The notes: generated from the letters alone by a model not told the origin. DNA of 64,000 nucleotides from Eubacterium sp. (GCA_021769965.1 JAETRU010000001.1:62001-126000); one strand, 5' to 3'; positions 37,871-48,364 are shown, counted from the first letter of the stretch. Made by a program: numbers and translations.

Positions 37871-39112
37871 TTATTTTTTAATTGCTCCCGCTTGTTCCAT
37901 CTTGCGGATCTGTTCATCGGAATATCCGATTTCTTTCAGCACCTCACAGGTATCAGCACCGATCGTACCGGCTTTTTGAAATTCGTTTCTGCCATATGCG
38001 GAAAACTCGAACGGCGGTCTTGGAATGGATGTGACCACTTCTTCCGGATACTTCACGTCATCGAATGCGTCCATCGCTCTGGCCTGACTATCCTTGTATA
38101 CATCTTTGAAGTGATGTGCCAGTTCATGCGGAATATCTTCTTTCGTTAGGATCTGATCCCATTCCTCTGAGGTCTTCTGTATCACGATATCCTGCATCCT
38201 GTGCGTAAACTGCGGTATTTTTCCGGATTCACGCATGGTCTGAAGAGTCTTTAGATCGGGATCTGTCAGCAGTTCAGTCAGTCCGAACAGATCCGCGAAC
38301 TTTTTCCGGTCTTTTTGATAATCATTCTGAATGATCGTGATGTATTCTCCATCCTTACACTCATAATAATCTGACAGTGGATTTCCCGGATTAAAACGAT
38401 CCACAGGATACTCTTTTCCATATTGAGGCTGCGCATTGATAGCAGCCACAGCGCTGCACCATATTCCGGACTGCAGCAGAGATGTACTTACCATAGTTCC
38501 CTGCCCTGTCTGGCTGCGTCCAATCACCGCCATCAGGATCGCTGCCAGAAACTCTGATGCTGTCGCAATATCACCAAAGGCAAAAGCAGGCCTTAACGGA
38601 AAGTTACCAGGCGTCGAGATATCTAAGGATCCCCCGGTTCTCAGCCAGAAGGCGCTGGAATCATATCCGGGTTTGTTCTTTTCCGGTCCGTTAAGTCCGA
38701 ATCCAGAGAAATGAGCGTAGATCAATCGCGGATACCGCTCTTTGACGCTGTCATAGTCAATGCCCATGCGTTCCAGAGACTGCATACGGACATTTGTGAC
38801 AAAGATATCCGCCTGCTCCATCAGTTTCAGAAACGCTTCCATTCCTGCTTCTGTTTTCAGGTTCAGCGCCGCCATCCGTTTGCCTGTATTGCACAGATCA
38901 AAGAGCGGATTATGGTCATCGTCAACCGGCAGCTCATGCCATAATCCGGTCGTTCGGAGCAGATCGCCTGCCGGTGCTTCCGCCTTTGTTACTTCCGCGC
39001 CATAATCCGCTAAAAGCCTTGCTGTGATAGGTGTTGCTACAACTGTTGCTAATTCCAATACCTTCAGCCCTTCTAACGGTAACTTTTTGCTCATCACCAT
39101 TCCTCCTTGCAA
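37871..39112 (-). CDS. CaiB/BaiF family (class III) CoA-transferase
   Basis: PLEGLKVLELATVVATPITARLLADYGAEVTKAEAP; DLCNTGKRMAALNLKTEAG. Confidence 0.93.
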   Translation of the reverse strand: MQGGMVMSKKLPLEGLKVLELATVVATPITARLLADYGAEVTKAEAPAGDLLRTTGLWHELPVDDDHNPLFDLCNTGKRMAALNLKTEAGMEAFLKLMEQADIFVTNVRMQSLERMGIDYDSVKERYPRLIYAHFSGFGLNGPEKNKPGYDSSAFWLRTGGSLDISTPGNFPLRPAFAFGDIATASEFLAAILMAVIGRSQTGQGTMVSTSLLQSGIWCSAVAAINAQPQYGKEYPVDRFNPGNPLSDYYECKDGEYITIIQNDYQKDRKKFADLFGLTELLTDPDLKTLQTMRESGKIPQFTHRMQDIVIQKTSEEWDQILTKEDIPHELAHHFKDVYKDSQARAMDAFDDVKYPEEVVTSIPRPPFEFSAYGRNEFQKAGTIGADTCEVLKEIGYSDEQIRKMEQAGAIKK

Positions 39113-39193
39113 GATAGATTTTCATGATATTAAATCTAAAAGTCATGATTATTCTATCAGATTGCAAAGCGGCATGCAAGTTTGAATCAGGCA

Positions 39194-39685
39194 TTAATTA
39201 TAAAACAGACTGGTCGGCAGGAAAAACAGATAAGGCGCCGTAAATACGGCCAGCGACAGCGCCAGACGTTTCTTCTCAGGCCCGGCCAGATCCGCTTTGT
39301 TCAGACAGTAATGATAGTTAAAAAGATAGATGCACACTGCGCTCAGCAGAACGCAGGCGGCAGTCCAGCAAAATGAGAAGAAATTATCAAAAGGATCGTA
39401 CGCCACAGCTGTCAGGCTGTCTGCAGATTCACTGGCCAGTATAGAAAGAAACATCGCCGCTGTTCCGATGAAGTCTGCCAGAAACCCGAAGATCCACACT
39501 TTCAGAATAACAGATTTGACTCTTTTTTTAATATCTGTGATTTTCAGATATCTCATAGTAAGACCGACGACCAGAAGATCCACGATAAAATTCCCCGGCA
39601 GCACAACGATCCACGCAACAGGCATCAGCCATAACAGCCATATTGGAAATATGATATTATACAGTTTTATATCTTTCTTCTTCAT
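39194..39685 (-). CDS. Uncharacterised membrane protein, multiple TM helices
   Basis: Hydrophobic segments; RBS-spaced downstream of HTH gene. Confidence 0.7.
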   Translation of the reverse strand: MKKKDIKLYNIIFPIWLLWLMPVAWIVVLPGNFIVDLLVVGLTMRYLKITDIKKRVKSVILKVWIFGFLADFIGTAAMFLSILASESADSLTAVAYDPFDNFFSFCWTAACVLLSAVCIYLFNYHYCLNKADLAGPEKKRLALSLAVFTAPYLFFLPTSLFYN

Positions 39686-39715
39686 AACATTCTCCTTTTC
39701 GATGTTTGCTCTCTT

Positions 39716-40183
39716 CTACAGCTGCTGCAGATGCAGCCTGATCTCCTCGTAATCAAAGGTGGAGTAGATCCGCTGGTCTTCACCATTCAGAATCCGGTAG
39801 TGCTGAGATATGATATTCTGCTGTATCTTAAACTCCCCTTTTGTTTCGATCTCGCGCCACCAGACGTTGCCGCCCATGGTTTTCGGATAGACTCTGTCAC
39901 GATGCGCAAAGGCCAGGGCCTGGATCATATCTGTCGGATCTCCGCCAAAAGCCCCTGCCAGTACCTGACTGTCATCGAACAGCGTGCACAGTACCACGCT
40001 GCTGCTCCAGCCCAGAGATCGTCTCCCCTTCTCGATCTCTACCAGTGTTTTTTTCGACATGCCCAGAATCTCAGACATATGCTCCTGACTGTAACCGAAC
40101 TCTGTGCGGATCAGTTTTTCTATTCTGTTGCATTCTGCGATAAATTCTTCCCTCGTCATGGATCTCACGCTCCAGTTCATCAA
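39716..40183 (-). CDS. HTH (XRE-type) transcriptional regulator with C-terminal domain
   Basis: GYSQEHMSEILGMSKKTLVEIEKGRRSLGW helix-turn-helix; alternative start at 40159. Confidence 0.8.
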   Translation of the reverse strand: MMNWSVRSMTREEFIAECNRIEKLIRTEFGYSQEHMSEILGMSKKTLVEIEKGRRSLGWSSSVVLCTLFDDSQVLAGAFGGDPTDMIQALAFAHRDRVYPKTMGGNVWWREIETKGEFKIQQNIISQHYRILNGEDQRIYSTFDYEEIRLHLQQL

Positions 40184-40194
40184 GTAGATTTATA

Positions 40195-40220
40195 TTTATA
40201 GTGTAATATTACACTATAAA
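40195..40220. promoter_or_regulatory. Perfect 26-bp palindrome, probable operator
   Basis: TTTATAGTGTAATATTACACTATAAA between divergent genes. Confidence 0.8.
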
Positions 40221-40315
40221 CGATATTTTGTCAAGAAAAGAAGACCTACTTTCTTTTTACAAAATTTTAGAGTATAATGATGGAAAGAATAAAACAATGA
40301 TTTTGGAGGATCCCT

Positions 40316-42311
40316 ATGTCATATACTTATCCCGATCAAGAAGACAAACTGACCTGTCAGCTTATTGAAACAGAATACGATTCCCTTTACTGGGGAAAAA
40401 GCGAAGAGGCTGTATTGAAAAGAGCAAAAGCAGCAGTTCGCAGTCTGCCCGGAGAACAACTGAGTCTGTTGGATGCCGGCTGTGGTCTTGGACGGCTTTT
40501 TTCTGTATTCGCAGAAGCCGGAATAAAAAAAATCACCGCAGTAGAACCGGATATAGACAGATACAAAGGCGCGCTGCAGACCGCGGGCGAAATCAATGCC
40601 GCAGAAAAAGAAGAGCTTGTCACCGTCCTGCATGGAGACTGCAGTGTGCTGCCTGATAACAGTCGTTTTCAGGTGGTTCTTTCCAGTCATGTACTGCAGC
40701 AGCATGGCTGATGATCTGATGGCTCAAATGGCTGAAAAACTGGCGCCCGGCGGGCTTCTGATCCTGACTACGACCTGCACATCTGAGGATGAGGATCAAT
40801 ATTACCGTGAAAAATGGCAAAACGGCAGACGAAGCGAAGAAAGCATCGACGGAAACACCTTTGATGAGACTTTCGGAATGCCGGATGTCCTGCCGGTACG
40901 CATCTTCTCTTTGAACACAGTGAAGGCTATGGCGGCTCATCACGGTCTGGTCTGCCGGGATGTCTATGCGTATCATTACAAGACGCACACCTCAGCGGCG
41001 GAAGACCGGGATGCCAATGCGCGGCAGGATTACACCGGCGCGCGGGATGCCATGTATCTCTTTGTCAAAGCACCGGAGGGTCCGCGTACCGCCATCGACG
41101 GAAATATCTGCTATCACTTCAGCTTCAGCATTTTTGACGAGGCTGTCGGCCTGCGTACAGACGACGAATCAGAGCTGCGCGCAGCCATCAGAGATGCCTA
41201 CCCCGACGCTGTATTTTTTGACGAGACGGCTGCCGCCTCTGAAGCGCTGTTTCGGGACCTTGCTGTCGGTCAGTCTTTCCTGCACGGCGACGGGCTCCCC
41301 TTTGGCTGTTTCCGGGTGCTGTTAAAGAATTATCGTCTCACGCTGCAGGATTATACAGTGTCGGATTCGACAGTTTTTCTCACGGTATTTCCTGAGTCTG
41401 ACACAGTACAGATGTGTATATGTCTCAGTATCAAAGACGCCTGCATCGATGATTACGTCTATCTGAGACATGTGCAGGGCAACGGCGCGAAGCTGAAAAA
41501 CGCTGACGGCCGTATGGTTTCGGTAAGGGAAATTTTTGATGAAGCCAGCAGCTGTCTGGGCAGAAAGATCACAGATGTAGAGGAAACCTATCTCCTTGAG
41601 ATCAAAAAGTGGAGCGGCTATAAAAATGCCGCAAGTCTGGATCCTATTATCGCGGCGGAGACAAAGCCGATATATGGTATGATGACCGGCGATGAGGGCT
41701 GGCGCTATGTACCGCTGGCACTGGCAAGGCAGCGCATGGAAAACGTCTGGGGAAGCCGTGACTTTATCCGGTTTATATCTTTTGGCGCTAACTCTGTGTT
41801 CTTTAACTTTTACGACAGCCCATGCGCAGCGGCATACCGGGAAAACCGACGCTGCTTTGACGCGGCCCATTACGGTGATATGAACCCTTATTTTCTCATG
41901 GACAGCCCGGTCGCAGGCGTAAATCACGGCATTCTGCTTTCCATGGAGCTGGTCATGGTCATCAAGACTACCTGTAACCTGATCCTGCGCCGACAGGCCA
42001 GTTACTATATCGGCGGACAGAGCAATCAGATGCGGACCGAGATCCGAAAGCTGAAGGCCTATCGCGGCGAGCTGATCACTACACTGAACAAGGTGGAGAA
42101 CCTTTCAATTTCTGAGATCGGAGAACTTGAAAAGGTCATGCTGACCAGTCAGCAGATCGAGCCGCTGATAGAAAAGATCAAGTATCTTCTGGAACTGCTG
42201 GAATCAGAACTGGATCTGTTGTATCAGACCAGTACGAACCGTTTGATCAATCTCCTGACGGTTGCGGGTCTGGTACTGGCCGGTATACAGGTACTTGTGG
42301 AGTTTGCGTAG
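40316..42311 (+). pseudogene. SAM-dependent methyltransferase with large C-terminal domain, coiled coil and terminal TM; interrupted by a frameshift near 40.70 kb
   Basis: Frame 1: LLDAGCGLGRLFSVF...VVLSSHVLQQHG*; continues in another frame: MADDLMAQMAEKLAPGGLLILTTT...STNRLINLLTVAGLVLAGIQVLVEFA. Confidence 0.75.
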
Positions 42312-42318
42312 AAAATAA

Positions 42319-42714
42319 TCATTCTTTCGCAGTTTCCGGCGATTCCCCGCTGACCAGCTCTCTGACAAAGCTGTTTGCCGGATGCTGCAGGATTTCTTCC
42401 GGCGAGCCTAACTGGGAGATTGCTCCCTGATCCATAACCAGAACGCGGTCTCCCAGACGCAGAGCTTCCCGTATGTCATGGGTAATAAAGAGAATGGTCA
42501 CGCCGGTCTTTTTCTGCAGAGCTTTGACTTCCTCCTGCAAGGAGCGCTTTGTTATTTCGTCCAGCGCACCAAAAGGTTCGTCCATCAGCAGGATACGGCT
42601 GTCCATGGCAAGAAAGTGGTTCTCTTTTTTATTCTTTTTACCACAGATGACAGGCACCTATGTAATGTTCTGCTCCACAGTCATGTGCGGGAACAGTCCT
42701 TTTCTGTGGTATCC
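42319..42714 (-). pseudogene. Remnant of osmoprotectant-type ABC transporter ATPase
   Basis: GYHRKGLFPHMTVEQNIT* ... LLMDEPFGALDEITKRSLQEEVKALQKKTGVTILFITHDIREALRLGDRVLVM; no Walker A or signature motif. Confidence 0.8.
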
Positions 42715-42893
42715 GTAATGCCGTGAGGGCCAAGAGAAAGCCCTGCATTATTCACAAGAATATTCACCTTTCCAAAGTGCTGCTTTGCTGTCATTACGAT
42801 CTTATCCCAGTCCTCCGCCGAAGCAACATTGGCTTTTACCGCAATAATCGAAGGGTTCTCAAGATCGCGGAGCGCCTGCAGCCGTTCCTCCCG
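42711..42893 (-). pseudogene. Remnant of short-chain dehydrogenase/reductase (SDR)
   Basis: Reverse-strand translation REERLQALRDLENPSIIAVKANVASAEDWDKIVMTAKQHFGKVNILVNNAGLSLGPHGITD. Confidence 0.75.
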
Positions 42894-42911
42894 TCAATCA
42901 CATCATAAAAG

Positions 42912-43265
42912 TTAACTGAATTCCACCATGATACCGTCAGGGTCAAACACAGTGAAAAAGGTCGGTTTCGGCGGCATTTCGATAATTTCTGATGGTTCGT
43001 AACCTAACTCTATCGCTTTTTCTCGCAGCACAGGAAGCTCCATGCCTGCTTCAAAAGCTAAAACCATTGCTTTGGCTTCCACCTTTTCAGTTTCCGCAAA
43101 TCCAACCAGTTCTATCATGGTTTCCCCGTCATTATTGCCGAGGAACACGATTTTTCCCATAGGAGGATTGATTTCGCACATATATTTCAGACCGACCAAT
43201 TCCTGATAAAAACGCTGAGATTTTTCTAAATCCCGCACATTGATTGTAATATAACTGAGTTTCAT
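42912..43265 (-). CDS. VOC family (glyoxalase/bleomycin resistance) protein
   Basis: ITINVRDLEKSQRFYQELVGLKYM...PTFFTVFDPDGIMVEFS. Confidence 0.9.
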   Translation of the reverse strand: MKLSYITINVRDLEKSQRFYQELVGLKYMCEINPPMGKIVFLGNNDGETMIELVGFAETEKVEAKAMVLAFEAGMELPVLREKAIELGYEPSEIIEMPPKPTFFTVFDPDGIMVEFS

Positions 43266-43346
43266 TTAAATACCTCTCTTTATAAAACTCAGCCTCCGGA
43301 AGCTTTTCGCAGGCGGAGGCCAGTCTGTTTAACCTATATTCAGATT

Positions 43347-46300
43347 TTACTTAAAATATTCTACAGCTGCTCTGAACATGCCCATATCAAAGTCTCCAGG
43401 CACATTCTTATAAAGATTTGCACCTGTACGTTCGGAATGGCCCATCTTTCCCAGCACTCTGCCATCTGGTGAAGTAATACCCTCGATAGCGAAGTAGGAA
43501 CCGTTCGGATTGTACTGAATATCCGAAGTGACCTTTCCTTCCAAATCGACATACTGCGTGATGATCTGTCCGTTTGCGGCAAGCTGGCGAATCAGCTCTT
43601 CGGAAGCAATGAATCTGCCTTCACCGTGTGAGATCGGCACGGTATAGATCTCATCCGGCTTGGTGTTTGCAAGCCATGGAGATTTGTTGGAAGCGATTCT
43701 GGTTCTGACCAGTTTGGACTGGTGACGGCTGATCTCGTTGAAAGTCAGGGTCGGACAATTCTCATCAGTATCGATGATCTTGCCGTAAGGCACCAGACCC
43801 AGCTTGATCAGCGCCTGGAATCCGTTACAGATACCCAGCATTAAACCGTCTCTGTTGTCCAGAAGATCTGTCACCGCTTCTTTGACTTCCTGATTTCTAA
43901 AGAACGCAGTGATAAATTTTCCGGAACCGTCCGGCTCATCTCCGCCGGAGAAACCGCCCGGAATGAAGATGATCTGCGATTCACGCACCTTTGCGGCAAA
44001 GTCTTCCACAGACTTTGCGATGGAAGAAGCGGTCAGATTATTGACAACGAAAATTTCAGCTTCAGCGCCGGCATCTCTGAATGCCTTTGCGGAGTCATAT
44101 TCGCAGTTGGTACCCGGGAATACCGGAATCAGAACCTTCGGCGTGTCGACCTTTACCTTGGCATGTAGTCTTTCAGAAGCTTCATAAGTGAAAGTTTCCA
44201 GTTTATTTGCTTCTGTTTCGATGTTGCAGGCGTAGATCGGCTCCAGCTTGTTTTCGTAGACAGCCTCCAGCTCAGAAAGCGGAATCGTCTCATCTCCTTT
44301 GATGATGTACTCAGTTCCATAAGTAGCACCCAGAGAAATGATATCGAACCCATGGTCGCCATAGAACATCAGTGAAGCACTGCTGTTAAGTTCTAAAATC
44401 ATGCTGCCGTAGTTATATCCGAACAGGGTATCCATATCAAGATCTTCTGCGAATTTAAATCCGATCCCGTTGCCCATACTCATCTTCAGTACAGCTTCCG
44501 CCGCACCGCCGAAGCCCGGCGTATATGCGCTGATTGCGCGGCCCCAGTGTCCGTCTTCTCTTGTTGCGGCTGTCACTGCATCGTAAATCTTCTTCAAAGA
44601 TTCAGCCTTCGGCAGTCCGTCTTCATCTTTATGCGGAATTAACATAATTACATTATGGTCAACTTCTTTAAACTCCGGCGAAATGATGTTCTTCACATTA
44701 TCGGTAGTCACTGCAAAGGAAACCAGTGTCGGCGGTACATCGATATTTTCAAAAGTGCCGCTCATGGAGTCCTTGCCGCCGATGGCCGCGACGCCCAGTT
44801 CCTTCTGTGCCTTGAAAGCGCCCAGAACTGCTGCCATCGGTTTACCCCACCGCTTCGGATCTCTCATCGGTTTTTCAAAGTATTCCTGGAAAGACAGGTA
44901 CACATCTTCAAAGGAAGCGCCAGCGGCTATCAGCTTGGATACAGATTCCACGACCGCCAGATATGCGCTGTGGTACGGGCTCTTTTCCGCAATGTATGGG
45001 TTATAGCCCCATGCCATCAATGAGCAGGTATCCGTGTGCCCTTTTTCTACGGAAATCAGGTTTACCATCGCCTGGTTCGGAGTTCTCTGTCTGATTCCGC
45101 CAAACGGCATCAGCACAGTACCTGCGCCGATGGTGGAGTCAAACCGCTCAGATAAACCTCTCTTGGAGCAGACGTTAAGATCGCCCGCCAGAGCTTTGTA
45201 TTCTTCTGTAAAGCTGCCGGAAACTTTCTTTTCAAAGTCCTCGTGCATTGGAATTTCAATATCGATATGTTTTTCTGCTCCGTTGGTATCGAGGAATGCT
45301 CTGGAGATATTCACGATCGCTTTGCCGTTCCAGAAGATCTTTAAGGTCGGATCATCCTTGACTTCCGCCACGATGGTAGCTTCCAGATTTTCCTGCTCTG
45401 CCAGCTCGCAGAAACGATCCGCATCAGAAGCGGCAACCACAACAGCCATTCTCTCCTGAGATTCACTGATGGCAAGCTCTGTGCCGTCAAGACCGTCGTA
45501 TTTCTTAGGAACCGCGTTCAGATTGATCTCAAGGCCGTCAGCCAGCTCACCGATGGCAACGGAAACACCGCCTGCGCCGAAGTCGTTGCAGCGTTTGATC
45601 AGCTTGGAAGCTTCAGGATTTCTAAAGAGTCTCTGCAGTTTTCTTTCTTCCGGTGCATTACCCTTCTGTACCTCTGCGCCGCAGCTTTCCAGAGATTCTG
45701 TTGTATGAGATTTGGAAGAGCCGGTTGCGCCGCCGCAGCCGTCACGGCCGGTTCTGCCGCCAAGCAGAATGACGATATCACTGTCAACAGGACGTTCTCT
45801 GCGGACGTTTTCAGCTGGAGCAGCAGCGATAACAGCGCCGATTTCCATTCTCTTGGCTACATAACCCGGATGATAAAGTTCATCTACCTGTCCGGTAGCA
45901 AGACCGATCTGGTTACCGTAGGAACTGTATCCGTTAGCTGCGGTAGTGACGATCTTTCTCTGCGGCAGCTTGCCTTCCATGGTCTCGGAAACAGGTTTCA
46001 GCGGATCTGCCGCGCCTGTTACACGCATAGCGGAATAAACATAGCTTCTGCCGGAAAGCGGGTCACGAATCGCGCCGCCTACGCAGGTTGCCGCGCCGCC
46101 GAAAGGCTCGATTTCAGTCGGGTGGTTGTGGGTCTCGTTCTTGAATAAAAGCAGCCATTTCTGGATCTCACCGTCCACTTCTACATCCATTTTTACGGTG
46201 CAGGCGTTAATCTCTTCGGATTCATCCAGTTTATCCAGCATACCGTTCTTTTTCAGATATTTGGCAGCCAGTGTGCCGATATCCATCAGGTTGATCGGCT

Positions 46301-47078
46301 TGGTTCTGCCCAGTTCCTGACGAGTCTTTATATAGTCCTCGTATGCAGCCTGAATGGCCGCGTCTTCAAATTTCACATTGTCAATAGTGGTATTGAAGGT
46401 GGTGTGTCTGCAGTGATCCGACCAGTATGTATCGATGACTCTGATTTCCGTAATAGTCGGATCTCTGTCCTCACTTTTGAAGTAGTCCTGGCAGAATTTC
46501 AGGTCAGCAAGGTCCATAGCAAGACCGTAATCCTTCACAAATTCAGAAAGTCCGTTCTCATCCAGCCGGTTAAAGCCGTCCAGAACCGCTACTTCTGTCG
46601 GGATCTCGTAGTCCACTTTCAGTGTTTCAAAAGTCTCCAGGGAAGCTTCTCTTGCTTCCACAGGGTTGATGACATACTTTTTGATCTCAGCAAGTTCAGC
46701 CTCGGTCAGCGGACCGGACAGCAGATATACCTTTGCCGTTCTGACAGCAGGTCTTTCACCCTTTGATATGATCTGAATACATTCCGCGGCAGAGTTGGCC
46801 CGCTGGTCGAACTGTCCGGGCAGGTATTCTACAGCAAAGACAAAGTCAGCTTCAGTAAAATCAATGGCTTCTGACGCAACGTCAACCTGCGGTTCAGAGA
46901 ATACAGTGTCTACCGCATAGTCAAAAAGCTCTCTGTCCAGGTTTTCCACATCGTATCTGTTGACGATACGAAGGTCTGTCAGATGGTCTATCTGAAGCAG
47001 CTTTACAATATCGTTTTTCAGGGACGCTGCCTCATGAGCAAACCCTTTCTTCTTTTCTACATATATTCTATATACCAT
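43347..47078 (-). CDS. purL: Phosphoribosylformylglycinamidine synthase (single-chain PurL with glutaminase domain)
   Basis: ETHNHPTEIEPFGGAATCVGGAIRD, C-terminal VLIPVFPGTNCEYDSAKAF...GICNGFQALIKLGLVP. Confidence 0.97.
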   Translation of the reverse strand: MVYRIYVEKKKGFAHEAASLKNDIVKLLQIDHLTDLRIVNRYDVENLDRELFDYAVDTVFSEPQVDVASEAIDFTEADFVFAVEYLPGQFDQRANSAAECIQIISKGERPAVRTAKVYLLSGPLTEAELAEIKKYVINPVEAREASLETFETLKVDYEIPTEVAVLDGFNRLDENGLSEFVKDYGLAMDLADLKFCQDYFKSEDRDPTITEIRVIDTYWSDHCRHTTFNTTIDNVKFEDAAIQAAYEDYIKTRQELGRTKPINLMDIGTLAAKYLKKNGMLDKLDESEEINACTVKMDVEVDGEIQKWLLLFKNETHNHPTEIEPFGGAATCVGGAIRDPLSGRSYVYSAMRVTGAADPLKPVSETMEGKLPQRKIVTTAANGYSSYGNQIGLATGQVDELYHPGYVAKRMEIGAVIAAAPAENVRRERPVDSDIVILLGGRTGRDGCGGATGSSKSHTTESLESCGAEVQKGNAPEERKLQRLFRNPEASKLIKRCNDFGAGGVSVAIGELADGLEINLNAVPKKYDGLDGTELAISESQERMAVVVAASDADRFCELAEQENLEATIVAEVKDDPTLKIFWNGKAIVNISRAFLDTNGAEKHIDIEIPMHEDFEKKVSGSFTEEYKALAGDLNVCSKRGLSERFDSTIGAGTVLMPFGGIRQRTPNQAMVNLISVEKGHTDTCSLMAWGYNPYIAEKSPYHSAYLAVVESVSKLIAAGASFEDVYLSFQEYFEKPMRDPKRWGKPMAAVLGAFKAQKELGVAAIGGKDSMSGTFENIDVPPTLVSFAVTTDNVKNIISPEFKEVDHNVIMLIPHKDEDGLPKAESLKKIYDAVTAATREDGHWGRAISAYTPGFGGAAEAVLKMSMGNGIGFKFAEDLDMDTLFGYNYGSMILELNSSASLMFYGDHGFDIISLGATYGTEYIIKGDETIPLSELEAVYENKLEPIYACNIETEANKLETFTYEASERLHAKVKVDTPKVLIPVFPGTNCEYDSAKAFRDAGAEAEIFVVNNLTASSIAKSVEDFAAKVRESQIIFIPGGFSGGDEPDGSGKFITAFFRNQEVKEAVTDLLDNRDGLMLGICNGFQALIKLGLVPYGKIIDTDENCPTLTFNEISRHQSKLVRTRIASNKSPWLANTKPDEIYTVPISHGEGRFIASEELIRQLAANGQIITQYVDLEGKVTSDIQYNPNGSYFAIEGITSPDGRVLGKMGHSERTGANLYKNVPGDFDMGMFRAAVEYFK

Positions 47079-47092
47079 GATTTCTCCTTTGG

Positions 47093-48364
47093 TTATTTCT
47101 CATCTAATGCTGCCAGTGCTCTCTGACCGATGTCATGTCTGTAGAAGGCGTTATCAAAATGGACCTTTTCAACAGAAGCGTAAGCTTTTCTGATGGCTTC
47201 CGCGATATCTTCCCCTCTTTCGGTGACGCCTAATACCCGTCCGCCGTTTGTCAGCAGTTTTCCGTCTTCGGAAAGCTTTGCTCCTGCGACATAGACGTCC
47301 TCTACATCATCAGAAATGGTGATCTCAAAGCCTTTTTCGTATTTGACAGGATAGCCTTCTGATGCCATAACCACGCAGCACGCCGCGTCATCAGCAAAGT
47401 TGACCTCCGCCTGATCGAGGGTTCCGTCAGCCACATGTTCCATGATATCAAAGAGGTCACTGTCTAACAGCGGCAGAACTACCTGTGTCTCAGGATCGCC
47501 GAAACGGCAGTTGTACTCTATGACCTTCGGCCCGTCTTCTGTGAGCATCAGTCCGAAGTACAGGCATCCCGCGAAGGTTCTGCCCTCTTTATTCATAGCT
47601 TCCATAGTCGGCAGGAAGATCTCCTTCATGCAGCGATCCGCGATCTCAGCCGTATAGTATGGATTCGGCGCGATCGTTCCCATACCGCCTGTGTTCAGGC
47701 CTTTGTCTCCGTCCAGCGCTCTCTTGTGATCCATGGAAGATACCATCGGGATCAATGTCTTTCCGTCTGTAAAAGACAGTACGGAAACTTCCGGGCCTGT
47801 TAAAAATTCCTCGATAACGACCTTGCTTCCGCTTTCGCCGAAGACCTTGTCTTCCATCATGTCTCTGACTGCTTTTTTCGCGTCATCCAGTGTTTCCGCG
47901 ATGATGACGCCTTTTCCCAGCGCCAGACCGTCAGCCTTTACGACTACCGGGATCTTGCAGGTGTCCAGATAGGTCAAGGCGCTTTCCATATCGGTAAAGG
48001 TCTCATATGCCGCTGTCGGAATGCCATATTTCTTCATCAGGTCTTTAGAGAAGGCTTTGCTGCCCTCAATGATAGCAGCCTTCTTTTCCGGACCGAAGCA
48101 TGGAATATTCTCCGCCTTCAGCAGATCGACCAGTCCCAGTACGAGCGGATCATCCGGAGCTACGATAGCGAAATCGACAGCCTTTTCCTTTGCGAATTTT
48201 ACGATCGCTTCAAGATCTTTGGCGCCGATATCCACGCAGACTGCGTCAGATGCAATGCCGCCGTTGCCCGGCAGCGCGAAGATCTGGCTGACTTTCGGGC
48301 TTTTCTTTATTTTTTTGATGATGGCGTGCTCTCTGCCGCCGCCGCCAACAACCATTACTTTCAT
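47093..48364 (-). CDS. purD: Phosphoribosylamine-glycine ligase
   Basis: MKVMVVGGGGREHAI; VKADGLALGKGVIIAET. Confidence 0.97.
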   Translation of the reverse strand: MKVMVVGGGGREHAIIKKIKKSPKVSQIFALPGNGGIASDAVCVDIGAKDLEAIVKFAKEKAVDFAIVAPDDPLVLGLVDLLKAENIPCFGPEKKAAIIEGSKAFSKDLMKKYGIPTAAYETFTDMESALTYLDTCKIPVVVKADGLALGKGVIIAETLDDAKKAVRDMMEDKVFGESGSKVVIEEFLTGPEVSVLSFTDGKTLIPMVSSMDHKRALDGDKGLNTGGMGTIAPNPYYTAEIADRCMKEIFLPTMEAMNKEGRTFAGCLYFGLMLTEDGPKVIEYNCRFGDPETQVVLPLLDSDLFDIMEHVADGTLDQAEVNFADDAACCVVMASEGYPVKYEKGFEITISDDVEDVYVAGAKLSEDGKLLTNGGRVLGVTERGEDIAEAIRKAYASVEKVHFDNAFYRHDIGQRALAALDEK

